The notes below the pieces were generated by a model. It had not been told where the DNA came from and searched no databases. It worked only from the letters and a program-made list of their open reading frames with translations. A stretch of 64,000 nt of DNA from positions 1,926,001 through 1,990,000 of the forward strand of contig NZ_CP077097.1 of assembly GCF_014269225.2 (NCBI RefSeq), given 5' to 3'. Each line of letters begins with the position of its first letter. The first letter of the stretch is position 1. Below are positions 9,054 through 16,600 of this stretch, one piece after another. This DNA comes from Pseudomonas anuradhapurensis. Its GTDB lineage: Bacteria; Pseudomonadota; Gammaproteobacteria; Pseudomonadales; Pseudomonadaceae. The position numbers and the translations under genes are program-made.

Positions 9054-11932
9054 TCAATTTCTTCGACCCCGCTTCTGATAAAAGCAGCGACCTCGGCACC
9101 CCAGCGCGTGACAGCGAGGTGCAGGTCAGCCTGAGTATCGATGGCCGCTCCGTCACCGTGCCCGCCGGCACCTCGGTGATGCGTGCCGCCGCCATGCTTG
9201 GCACCAGCATCCCCAGACTGTGCGCCACCGACAGCCTCGAAGCCTTTGGTTCGTGCCGCATGTGCATGGTGGAAATCGAAGGCATGCGCGGCTACCCGGC
9301 GTCCTGCACCACGCCGGTCAGCGAAGGCATGGTGGTGCGCACCGAAACCCCGCGCCTGGCCGGTTTGCGCCGCAACGTCATGGAACTGTACATCTCCGAC
9401 CACCCGCTGGACTGCCTGACCTGTTCCGCCAACGGCAACTGCGAGCTGCAGACCGTGGCCGGCCAGGTCGGCCTGCGCGAGGTGCGCTATGGCTACGACG
9501 GGGCCAACCACTTGGCCGAGAAGAAAGACGTATCCAACCCGTATTTCGACTACGAGCCGAGCAAGTGCATCGTCTGCAGCCGCTGCGTGCGCGCCTGCGA
9601 GGACATCCAGGGTACCTTCGCCCTGACCATCACCGGCCGCGGCTTCGAATCGCGGGTAGCGGCGGCGGGAGGGGACAACTTCCTCGCCTCCGAATGCGTC
9701 TCGTGCGGTGCCTGTGTGCAGGCCTGCCCGACCGCGACCCTGACCGAAAAGAGCCTGGTGCAGCTGGGCCAGCCCGAGCGCGCAGTCATCACCACCTGCG
9801 CCTACTGTGGCGTTGGCTGCTCGTTCCGCGCCGAAATGAAAGGTGACCAGCTGGTGCGCATGGTCCCGGACAAGAACGGCGGCGCCAACCACGGCCATGC
9901 CTGCGTCAAGGGCCGTTTCGCCTGGGGCTACGCCACCCACCCGGACCGCATCACCAAGCCGATGATCCGCAAGCGCCTGGAAGACCCTTGGCAGGAAGTC
10001 AGCTGGGACGAGGCGGTCAACTATGCAGCCAGCGAGTTCCGCCGCATCCAGCTCAAGTACGGGCGCGACTCGATTGGCGGCATCACCTCCAGCCGTTGCA
10101 CCAACGAAGAAGCCTACCTGGTACAGAAACTGGTGCGCACCGCGTTCGGCAACAACAACGTCGACACCTGCGCGCGGGTGTGCCATTCGCCCACCGGCTA
10201 TGGCCTCAAGCAAACCCTGGGTGAGTCTGCCGGTACGCAAAGCTTCGATTCGGTGATGCAGGCCGACGTGGTGCTGGTGATCGGTGCCAACCCCACCGAC
10301 GCGCACCCGGTGTTCGGTTCGCAGCTCAAGCGGCGCCTGCGCCAGGGCGCACGGCTGATCGTCATCGACCCACGCCGCATCGACCTGGTCGATTCGCCGC
10401 ATGCCCGCGCCGAGCTGCACCTGCAACTGCGCCCGGGCACCAACGTGGCCATGCTCAATGCCCTGGCCCACGTGATCGTCACTGAAGGCCTGCTGGCTCA
10501 GGACTTCATCGACGCGCGCTGCGAGACTGCGGAATTCAACCGCTGGCGCGACTTTGTCAGCCTGGCGGACAACGCCCCCGAAGTGCTCGGCCCGGTCTGT
10601 GGCGTGCCGGCCGACCAGATCCGCGCTGCCGCCCGGCTCTACGCCACCGGCGGCAACGCAGCCATCTACTACGGCCTGGGCGTGACCGAGCACAGCCAGG
10701 GCAGTACCGCAGTGATGGGCATCGCCAACCTGGCCATGGCCACCGGCAACATCGGCCGTGAAGGGGTAGGGGTGAACCCGCTGCGCGGGCAGAACAACGT
10801 GCAGGGGTCCTGCGACATGGGCTCGTTCCCCCACGAACTGCCCGGTTACCGGCACATTTCCAACGAGGGCGTACGCGCCGAGTTCGAGCGTGCCTGGGGT
10901 GTGACCCTGCAGCCTGACCCGGGCCTGCGTATTCCCAACATGTTCGAGGCGGCGCTGGACGGCAGTTTCAAGGCGCTGTACTGCCAGGGCGAGGACATTG
11001 CCCAGAGCGACCCCAACACCCAGCACGTCACTGCGGCCTTGCTGGCCATGGAGTGCGTGGTGGTGCAGGACATCTTCCTCAACGAAACCGCCAAGTTTGC
11101 CCATGTGTTCCTGCCGGGCAGCTCGTTCCTGGAAAAGGACGGCACCTTTACCAACGCCGAGCGGCGCATTTCACGGGTGCGCAAGGTCATGGAGCCGCTG
11201 GCCGGCAAGGCCGACTGGGAGGCGACCATTGCCCTGGCCAACGCCCTGGGCTACCCGATGAACTACCGTCACCCGTCCGAGATCATGGACGAGATCGCCC
11301 GCCTGACGCCGACCTTCCACCGCGTCAGCTATGCCGAGATCGACCGCCACGGCAGCCTGCAGTGGCCGTGCAACGACGCCGCGCCTGACGGCACGCCGAC
11401 CATGCACATCGACCAGTTCGTGCGCGGCAAGGGCCGCTTCATGCTCACCGGCTACGTCGCCACCGACGAGAAGGTCAACAACCGCTATCCGTTGTTGCTG
11501 ACCACCGGGCGTATCCTCAGCCAGTACAACGTCGGCGCCCAGACCCGACGCACCGCCAACGTCGCCTGGCATGACGCCGACCGCCTGGAAATCCACCCGA
11601 CCGACGCCGAAAGCCGGGGTATCCACGACGGTGACTGGGTCGGTATCGGCAGCCGTGCCGGGCAGACCGTGCTGCGTGCCAAAGTCAGCACGCGAGTGGC
11701 GCCGGGCGTGGTGTACACCACGTTCCACTTCCCCGAGTCTGGGGCCAACGTGATCACCACCGACAACTCCGACTGGGCCACCAACTGCCCCGAGTACAAG
11801 GTGACGGCAGTGGAGGTGGTGAAAGTGTTCCAGCCTTCGCAGTGGCAGAAGCGTTACCAGGACTTCAGTGAGGAACAGCAGCGGTTGCTGCAGGAGCGCC
11901 GTAGCGCAGAGAAGGCCGAGGTGCGCCGATGA
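9050..11932 (+). CDS. fdsA: NAD-dependent formate dehydrogenase alpha subunit, molybdenum catalytic subunit
   Basis: A 960-residue catalytic subunit that oxidises formate to CO2 at a bis-MGD molybdenum centre. In order: N-terminal [2Fe-2S] ferredoxin domain (about 25-100), His-ligated cluster region with CLTCSANGNCELQ, two [4Fe-4S] sites (CIVCSRCVRAC and CVSCGACVQACPT), a proximal cluster CAYCGVGC, then the molybdopterin domain. The Mo ligand is Cys378 in CARVCHSPTGYG, so this is the cysteine and not the selenocysteine form. GTG 9050 overlaps the fdsB stop and has CACGGAGG upstream; the frame back to 8930 is only read-through of fdsB DNA. Confidence 0.94.
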   Translation: MINFFDPASDKSSDLGTPARDSEVQVSLSIDGRSVTVPAGTSVMRAAAMLGTSIPRLCATDSLEAFGSCRMCMVEIEGMRGYPASCTTPVSEGMVVRTETPRLAGLRRNVMELYISDHPLDCLTCSANGNCELQTVAGQVGLREVRYGYDGANHLAEKKDVSNPYFDYEPSKCIVCSRCVRACEDIQGTFALTITGRGFESRVAAAGGDNFLASECVSCGACVQACPTATLTEKSLVQLGQPERAVITTCAYCGVGCSFRAEMKGDQLVRMVPDKNGGANHGHACVKGRFAWGYATHPDRITKPMIRKRLEDPWQEVSWDEAVNYAASEFRRIQLKYGRDSIGGITSSRCTNEEAYLVQKLVRTAFGNNNVDTCARVCHSPTGYGLKQTLGESAGTQSFDSVMQADVVLVIGANPTDAHPVFGSQLKRRLRQGARLIVIDPRRIDLVDSPHARAELHLQLRPGTNVAMLNALAHVIVTEGLLAQDFIDARCETAEFNRWRDFVSLADNAPEVLGPVCGVPADQIRAAARLYATGGNAAIYYGLGVTEHSQGSTAVMGIANLAMATGNIGREGVGVNPLRGQNNVQGSCDMGSFPHELPGYRHISNEGVRAEFERAWGVTLQPDPGLRIPNMFEAALDGSFKALYCQGEDIAQSDPNTQHVTAALLAMECVVVQDIFLNETAKFAHVFLPGSSFLEKDGTFTNAERRISRVRKVMEPLAGKADWEATIALANALGYPMNYRHPSEIMDEIARLTPTFHRVSYAEIDRHGSLQWPCNDAAPDGTPTMHIDQFVRGKGRFMLTGYVATDEKVNNRYPLLLTTGRILSQYNVGAQTRRTANVAWHDADRLEIHPTDAESRGIHDGDWVGIGSRAGQTVLRAKVSTRVAPGVVYTTFHFPESGANVITTDNSDWATNCPEYKVTAVEVVKVFQPSQWQKRYQDFSEEQQRLLQERRSAEKAEVRR

Positions 11933-12132
11933 GTGCCGACAACCTGGTCAAGATGGCTAACCAGATTGCCCACTACTTCGACAGCGAGCCGGACCACACG
12001 CTGGCGGTGCAAGGGATCCGCAACCACCTGCAAAGCTTCTGGACGCCGGCGATGCGCCGGCAATTGACGGAATGGAGTGAGGCCCACCCGGGGGAGGGGC
12101 TTGACCCGAAGGTGCGGGAGGCGTTGAGCTAG
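11929..12132 (+). CDS. fdsD: Formate dehydrogenase delta subunit
   Basis: A 67-residue protein matching FdsD, the small subunit associated with soluble Mo formate dehydrogenases. The family pattern MANQIAHYFDSEP near residues 8-20 and a NHLQSFWTPAMRRQL segment are present. It starts 4 nt before the fdsA stop (ATGA overlap). In Cupriavidus-type operons fdsC lies between fdsA and fdsD; here it is absent, so cofactor sulfuration must be served by a gene elsewhere. Confidence 0.88.
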   Translation: MSADNLVKMANQIAHYFDSEPDHTLAVQGIRNHLQSFWTPAMRRQLTEWSEAHPGEGLDPKVREALS

Positions 12133-12156
12133 CCACCGGGGCTGCTCTGCAGCCCG

Positions 12157-12236
12157 TCGCCGGCAAGCCAGCTCCCACAGGTGCTGCGAATGACGCGAGG
12201 TCAGCGCAGTCGCTGTGGGAGCTGGCTTGCCGGCGA
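12157..12236. repeat. Inverted pair of REP-like palindromes
   Basis: Two near-perfect inverted copies of a 24-nt sequence (TCGCCGGCAAGCCAGCTCCC plus ACAG and its complement) at 12157-12180 and 12212-12236 enclose about 31 nt. They lie between convergent fdsD and the universal stress gene, where they could act as a bidirectional transcription end. Confidence 0.75.
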
Positions 12237-12257
12237 TAGGGCCCCGACAGGCCGGAT

Positions 12258-13121
12258 TCAACCGCGGGCCAGTTCCGCCAGGTGGGCAATGGCCTCTTCG
12301 CTCTTGAGCACCAGTACATCCCCCACCAGCGCATCCAGCACCACCTCCGAGGTATTGCCGATCAGCGCCCCGGAAATCCCCGTGCGGCACACCGTACCGA
12401 TCACCGTCACCACCGCATCGAGCTTCTGCTCGGTGTGCGGGATCAGCACATCGGCCGGCCCTTCGGCCACGTGCAGGCGCTCCTCGCTGATGTCGTACTC
12501 GGCCTGGAACGCCTTGCACGCCTCGCGATAACGCTTTTCGATGGTCTCGCTCAACTGGTACACCGGGTCCGATGCCGACAGCATCGGCGATGGATGGGCG
12601 CTGATCACATGCAGCTCGCCCTTGGCCAGCTCGGCAATCCCGAAGCCATGGTCGATGATGCTTGCATGCAGGCGCCGGTGGTCTTCATCCTGGTTGCCCA
12701 CGTCGACGGCGGCGAGGATCTTGCCGCCGGTCCACGGCCGTTCGCTCTTGACCATCAGCACGGCGCTCGGGCACTGGCGCAGCAGCTTCCAGTCGCTGGG
12801 GGTGAGCAGGGCCTTTTTCAGCGGGTTGTCCGGGCGGTGTTCCTTGATCACCAGCTCACAGCCTTCGGCCTGCTGCACATCGATGATCGACTCGTGCAAG
12901 GTGTCATGCCAAGCCTGCTCATGGGTGACCTTGTCGTAGCCGTCATCGTGCAGCTGGCTGCTCAGCAGGCTCAGCAGTGCGCTGTGGTCATGCTTCTTGT
13001 CGCACATCAGCAGGTGCAGGCGCGCGCCAGTGAGGCTGGCAATCAGCTTGGCCCGGGTCAGGGCCCGGCTGTGGGCATGCGCGGGGTCGAGGACGACGAG
13101 GATGCTGCGGACGGCTTGCAT
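12258..13121 (-). CDS. Tandem universal stress protein (UspE-like)
   Basis: A 287-residue cytoplasmic protein made of two UspA-like domains (about 1-145 and 150-285). The C-terminal domain has a degenerate nucleotide-binding loop, GTVCRTGISGALIGNTSE, in which one of the usual glycines is Cys. Members help survival under energy or oxygen limitation. A perfect Anr/FNR box at 13189-13202, with a TATAGT -10 hexamer 23 nt downstream on this strand (13165-13160), predicts class II activation by Anr when oxygen is low. ATG at 13119-13121 has GGAG upstream. Confidence 0.87.
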   Translation of the reverse strand: MQAVRSILVVLDPAHAHSRALTRAKLIASLTGARLHLLMCDKKHDHSALLSLLSSQLHDDGYDKVTHEQAWHDTLHESIIDVQQAEGCELVIKEHRPDNPLKKALLTPSDWKLLRQCPSAVLMVKSERPWTGGKILAAVDVGNQDEDHRRLHASIIDHGFGIAELAKGELHVISAHPSPMLSASDPVYQLSETIEKRYREACKAFQAEYDISEERLHVAEGPADVLIPHTEQKLDAVVTVIGTVCRTGISGALIGNTSEVVLDALVGDVLVLKSEEAIAHLAELARG

Positions 13122-13159
13122 GGGCGTTAGCTCCGTTCAAAGGTGGCGACCAATGCCTG

Positions 13160-13165
13160 ACTATA
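13160..13165 (-). promoter_or_regulatory. -10 hexamer TATAGT for the universal stress gene
   Basis: Read on the minus strand, TATAGT begins 23 nt from the edge of the Anr box. A start site near 13153 would place the box centre at about -42, the class II FNR position. Confidence 0.6.
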
Positions 13166-13188
13166 GTCGGCGCTTCCCCCACAGGCGC

Positions 13189-13202
13189 TTGATACACATC
13201 AA
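13189..13202. promoter_or_regulatory. Anr/FNR box TTGATACACATCAA
   Basis: A perfect match to the Anr/FNR consensus TTGAT-N4-ATCAA between the divergent universal stress gene and miaE. The -10 spacing is right for the universal stress gene. For miaE no equally good -10 hexamer is seen at the matching distance. Confidence 0.8.
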
Positions 13203-13274
13203 GCATAGTCACTGGCGTCGCCCGTCGCCGCCGGTATAATCGCCAACCCTGCCTGGCCTTGTGGTTGCACGCTC

Positions 13275-13892
13275 ATGTCCCTGATCCCCGAAATCGACGC
13301 CTTTCTTGGTTGCCCGACGCCAGATGCCTGGATCGCAGCGGCGCTGGCCGACCAGGAAACCCTGCTGATCGACCACAAGAATTGCGAATTCAAGGCCGCC
13401 AGCACCGCGTTGAGCCTGATCGCCAAGTACAACACGCACCTCGACCTGATCAACATGATGTCGCGCCTAGCCCGCGAGGAGCTGGTGCACCACGAGCAGG
13501 TGCTGCGCCTGATGAAACGTCGTGGCGTGCCACTGCGCCCGGTGTCGGCGGGGCGCTATGCGTCGGGGCTGCGGCGGCTGGTGCGTGCCCACGAGCCGGT
13601 CAAGCTGGTGGATACGCTGGTGGTGGGGGCGTTCATCGAGGCGCGCAGCTGCGAGCGTTTTGCCGCGCTGGTGCCGCACCTGGACGAGGAACTGGGCCGT
13701 TTCTACCACGGCCTGCTGAAAAGCGAAGCGCGCCACTACCAGGGTTACCTGAAACTGGCGCATCACTACGGCGATGCGGCGGACATCGCCCGCCGGGTAG
13801 AACTGGTCCGTGCAGCGGAAGTCGAGCTGATCCAGTCACCGGATCAGGAACTGCGCTTCCACAGTGGTATCCCGCTGGCGCAGGCCGCCTGA
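13275..13892 (+). CDS. miaE: tRNA-(ms2io6A37) hydroxylase
   Basis: A 205-residue non-haem diiron monooxygenase that hydroxylates the isopentenyl group of ms2i6A at position 37 of tRNAs reading U-starting codons, using O2. The ferritin-like four-helix fold carries the expected iron ligands in EELVHHEQV, in the helix with EARSCERF, and in SEARHYQGY (E-x2-H patterns). It resembles MiaE over its full length. It is divergent from the universal stress gene; the shared region contains an Anr box, which could also affect this oxygen-requiring enzyme. Confidence 0.93.
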   Translation: MSLIPEIDAFLGCPTPDAWIAAALADQETLLIDHKNCEFKAASTALSLIAKYNTHLDLINMMSRLAREELVHHEQVLRLMKRRGVPLRPVSAGRYASGLRRLVRAHEPVKLVDTLVVGAFIEARSCERFAALVPHLDEELGRFYHGLLKSEARHYQGYLKLAHHYGDAADIARRVELVRAAEVELIQSPDQELRFHSGIPLAQAA

Positions 13893-13913
13893 TCGAACCA
13901 GGCGGCCACGGCG

Positions 13914-14234
13914 TCAGTGACGCCGGCCCAGCAGCAGGCCGACCAGCAGGCCCAGGCCTGCGGAAACCGCCACGGTCTGCCACGGGTGGCCACCGATGTA
14001 GTCCTCGGTGGCCTCTACCACCGGTTGCGCCCTGTCGCGCATCCTGTTGGCAGCCTGGCGCGCCTGACGCAGTTTCAACTGCACCTGCGCACGCAAGGTT
14101 TCCGCCTCGTCACCTACCAGGGCAGCGCTGTCGTTCAGCAGCCGTTCCGATTCCTCGATCAGCGCCTGCAGTTCGCTGAATACCTGGTCCTTGATCTGAT
14201 CGCTGTCGGCCGGTGCGGCAGGTTTGCGGGCCAT
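13914..14234 (-). CDS. DUF883 (ElaB/YqjD/YgaM) family membrane-anchored protein
   Basis: A 106-residue protein with a long amphipathic helical region (about 15-75, with repeated heptads of Ala/Arg/Gln/Leu), the family tail motif YIGGHPWQTV, and one C-terminal membrane helix ending GLLLGRRH. E. coli relatives bind ribosomes or regulate membrane properties in stationary phase. ATG 14234 starts MARKPAAPADSD; the frame upstream to 14612 overlaps the divergent gene and is not convincing. Confidence 0.85.
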   Translation of the reverse strand: MARKPAAPADSDQIKDQVFSELQALIEESERLLNDSAALVGDEAETLRAQVQLKLRQARQAANRMRDRAQPVVEATEDYIGGHPWQTVAVSAGLGLLVGLLLGRRH

Positions 14235-14355
14235 GAACTCGTCCTCGTCGATGGTTGTTGGAGCAATGGATACCGCTGCGCCAGAAAAGTTGCTTCGGCG
14301 TGCGGTCTGGGTGTTGGTGTAAGATAGCCGCCATTTACCAGCAAGCGGGTGATTC

Positions 14356-14619
14356 ATGAGTTTCAATCTGGCCAACATGAGCTTCGAGGAACGGGCACAG
14401 ATCGAGGCAGAGAAGGCACGGTTGTTCGAGCTGTGGCAGAACAACCTGGGCAAGGCCAAGGGCGAAGCGGCGCGGCTGATCGCCGAAAAGCCGCGGCGCA
14501 AGGGTAAGTGGGCCGAGTGGGTGCGTGCCGAGCTGGATGGCATGTCGCCGCCGGAATACGCCAACATGGTGCGCAGCGAAGTCAACAAACTGATGGCCGC
14601 CGCCAGCGCCAACCGTTGA
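14356..14619 (+). CDS. Small conserved protein of unknown function (paralogue of 48371-48583)
   Basis: An 87-residue, highly charged, helical protein without signal or membrane segments. Its C-terminal half, WAEWVRAELDGMSPPEYANM followed by VRSEVNKLM, matches the 70-residue product at 48371-48583 at most conserved positions (W-x2-WV-x2-EL-x3-PP-x-Y-x2-MVR-x-E-x3-L). I know no function for this family. It is divergent from the DUF883 gene with 121 nt between them. Confidence 0.7.
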   Translation: MSFNLANMSFEERAQIEAEKARLFELWQNNLGKAKGEAARLIAEKPRRKGKWAEWVRAELDGMSPPEYANMVRSEVNKLMAAASANR

Positions 14620-14635
14620 GCCCCTTGCCTGGCGG

Positions 14636-15118
14636 CTACCAGTAGCCGCCGCTGGGCAGGTCCAGCTTGCCCTCGTCGGTAAAGCGCACGGTCCCCAGCG
14701 GCCCACCGGCCAGCTTGCCGCGTAATCTGTAAGGCAGGCCCTGCAGCGCGTTCACCTGGCCCAACCCATAGGCCTGGCGCAGGAACGCGAATGCCGTGAT
14801 GCTCACCGGCACCACGATCACCGCTTCGGCATAGCGGCCAATGTGCCCTTGCTGGTCACTGACGCCAGCGGCCAGCGGTTGGCCGTTCACCTCAAGGTTC
14901 AGGGCAATGCCGTTGTAATCGATCGGCGTTTCATTAGGGTTTTGCACGCGCATTTTCACGGCCATGCGCAGCTCCAGTTCCTGCCCGGGCAGCGGCTCGA
15001 TGCCGATCACGCTGATATTGACCGGGTCGCGTGGCTGGAACAGGGCACAAGCCCCTGGGCCGCAGGCCAGCAGCAGGATCAGCAACAGGCGGGTGTAGCG
15101 ATAAAGACGGGCAGTCAT
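14636..15118 (-). CDS. LEA type 2 / water-stress domain lipoprotein
   Basis: A 160-residue predicted lipoprotein. The signal peptide ends in LLAC, giving a lipidated Cys19; a second possible box is PGAC at Cys24. The mature part is a single beta-rich domain with VKMRVQNPNETPIDYNGIAL, typical of LEA14/WHy domains linked to desiccation tolerance. The start at 15118 begins just before the signal peptide; the longer frame to 15214 adds an arginine/histidine-rich leader. It is convergent with the preceding small gene (16 nt). Confidence 0.8.
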   Translation of the reverse strand: MTARLYRYTRLLLILLLACGPGACALFQPRDPVNISVIGIEPLPGQELELRMAVKMRVQNPNETPIDYNGIALNLEVNGQPLAAGVSDQQGHIGRYAEAVIVVPVSITAFAFLRQAYGLGQVNALQGLPYRLRGKLAGGPLGTVRFTDEGKLDLPSGGYW

Positions 15119-15199
15119 GGGCGGACGACCTTGCCGGAGTGAGCGGTGGGTCAGTGTGGCAAATGCGCGACGGCGTTGAAAGTGGCGGTGCAGATGAAA

Positions 15200-15218
15200 G
15201 ATACTGTTTCTCATTAAC
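15200..15218 (+). promoter_or_regulatory. Putative Fur box upstream of iutY
   Basis: The 19-mer GATACTGTTTCTCATTAAC matches 14 of 19 positions of the Fur consensus and ends 36 nt before the iutY start, a position suited to iron-dependent repression. Confidence 0.5.
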
Positions 15219-15254
15219 GTCCGCTAATTCCTCCTACTGGCCGTAACTGATCCC

Positions 15255-16376
15255 ATGCTGACCTCACCCGTGTCGGGCCTGTTGACGAGTTTCCAGGAAC
15301 ACTACGACGACCTGCTGCAGTTCTTGACCCGGCGCATGAGCGACCGCCAACGCGCGGCCGACGTGGCGCAGGAAACCTACCTCAAGCTGGTGAATATCGA
15401 TCAGCAGGCTGTACCGGTGCTGCACGCGCGGCGTTTCATCTTCCGTGTGGCCGGCAACCTGGCAATCGATGCCTTGCGGCGCGAACAGCGCATTGCCGCC
15501 AGCCACGAGCACAGCGAGGGCGCCGACGAGGTGGCCTGCCCGGGGCCAGCGCCGGAGGCGGCATTGCTGGCCCGGGAGCGTTTGCAGATCCTCGACCAGG
15601 CGCTGCTGCAGCTGTCCGACAACGCTCGTCAGGCGCTGTTGCTCAACCGCATCGAGGGCCTGACCCAGGCGCAGGTGGCACAACGGCTGGGCGTTTCCGA
15701 AAGCATGGTGGCCAAGTATATCGGCCAGGCCCTGCGCCATTGCCGCGACCGCCTCAAGCAGGCGGGGCTGGCTGCGGCGCTGGTGCTGGCCGTTGCCGTG
15801 GCGGGTTGGCAGCAGGCACCGGTGCTGCTGGCGGATTACCACACCGGGGTAGGGCAGCGGCAGGTCATCAGCCTGGCCGACGGCTCGCGGGTGACGCTGA
15901 ACAGCGCCAGTGCCCTGCGCGTGGTGTTCAATGAGCATGAGCGGCGCGTGGTGCTGGAGGCCGGGGAGGCCTTGTTCGAGACCACGGACGATGCACGGCC
16001 GTTTGTGGTCGATAGCGCAGGCGAGCGCGTGCAGGGCAGCGCGGCCACCTTCAGCGTGCGCCGTGATGGCCATGTGGTGCTGGCGCGAGGCGCAGCCAAG
16101 GTCGGCGAGCATGCACTGCCCGTCGCAGCCGATGCCGGCGCGCAGATGGCCTGGCAGCGCGGCAAGCTGATCTTCAACGGCAGGCCGCTGGGGCAGGTGC
16201 TGGCGGAGCTGGAGCGCTACCGGCATGGGCGGATCGTGTTGTCGGACAGCAAGCTGGCGGCGCTGGAGGTCAGTGGGGTGTTCGACCTGGATGAGCCGCA
16301 AGCGCTGTTGCAGACCCTAGAGCAGCGCTATGGCTTGCGGGTCACCTACTTGCCCTGGCTGGCCGTGGTTTATTGA
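15255..16376 (+). CDS. iutY: IutY-type fused ECF sigma factor and FecR-like anti-sigma factor
   Basis: A 373-residue single protein joining two functions normally on separate genes. Residues 1-165 form an ECF sigma factor, with region 2 (RRMSDRQRAADVAQETYLKL) and region 4 (LTQAQVAQRLGVSESMVAKY). Residues 170-187 (AGLAAALVLAVAVAGW) form one membrane helix. Residues 195-373 form a periplasmic FecR domain. This is the arrangement described for P. putida IutY, which controls the adjacent receptor gene when its siderophore is sensed. The position equal to the conserved Gly-Thr self-cleavage site of other FecR proteins reads Ala263-Ala264. Start ATG 15255 yields complete sigma region 2. Confidence 0.9.
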   Translation: MLTSPVSGLLTSFQEHYDDLLQFLTRRMSDRQRAADVAQETYLKLVNIDQQAVPVLHARRFIFRVAGNLAIDALRREQRIAASHEHSEGADEVACPGPAPEAALLARERLQILDQALLQLSDNARQALLLNRIEGLTQAQVAQRLGVSESMVAKYIGQALRHCRDRLKQAGLAAALVLAVAVAGWQQAPVLLADYHTGVGQRQVISLADGSRVTLNSASALRVVFNEHERRVVLEAGEALFETTDDARPFVVDSAGERVQGSAATFSVRRDGHVVLARGAAKVGEHALPVAADAGAQMAWQRGKLIFNGRPLGQVLAELERYRHGRIVLSDSKLAALEVSGVFDLDEPQALLQTLEQRYGLRVTYLPWLAVVY

Positions 16377-16387
16377 TCCGTCGATAC

Positions 16388-16480
16388 CGGCCTTTTCGCG
16401 GCTGCAGCCGCTCCTGCAGGGGCTGCATGGCCTTGCGGACCTGTGCGGTACTGGTGGGAGCGGGTTCAGCCGCGAAGCGC
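16388..16480. repeat. Two REP-like copies between iutY and iutA
   Basis: GGCCTTTTCGCGGCTGCAGC at 16388-16407 continuing to CTCCTGCAGG, and GGTGGGAGCGGGTTCAGCCG from 16453, are oppositely oriented REP-like units. They separate the signalling gene from the receptor promoter. Confidence 0.6.
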
Positions 16481-16560
16481 TCGGCACGGGCAGAATGAAA
16501 ATTTTTTTCATTTGCCACTGCAAGTTCCGGGAGGCCAGATCGTCGTAGGGGGACTGATCA

Positions 16561-16579
16561 GCAACTCATTCTCATTTAC
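16561..16579 (-). promoter_or_regulatory. Putative Fur box upstream of iutA
   Basis: Read on the minus strand, GTAAATGAGAATGAGTTGC matches 12 of 19 Fur consensus positions and ends about 22 nt before the iutA start. An A/T inverted repeat (ATGAAAA/TTTTCAT) at 16495-16511 lies just upstream. No certain FecI-type promoter was found. Confidence 0.4.
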
Positions 16580-16600
16580 GACTTGTCTGGAAGCTCACCC

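Noticed and set aside
8981..11104. A 707-codon open frame on the minus strand
   Set aside because: It lies opposite fdsA, whose domains and cofactor motifs are certain.
13159..13168. GACTATAGTC as another copy of the exporter operator
   Set aside because: Only the central eight bases agree with GCACTATAGTGC; here it is well explained as the -10 hexamer of the Anr-dependent promoter.
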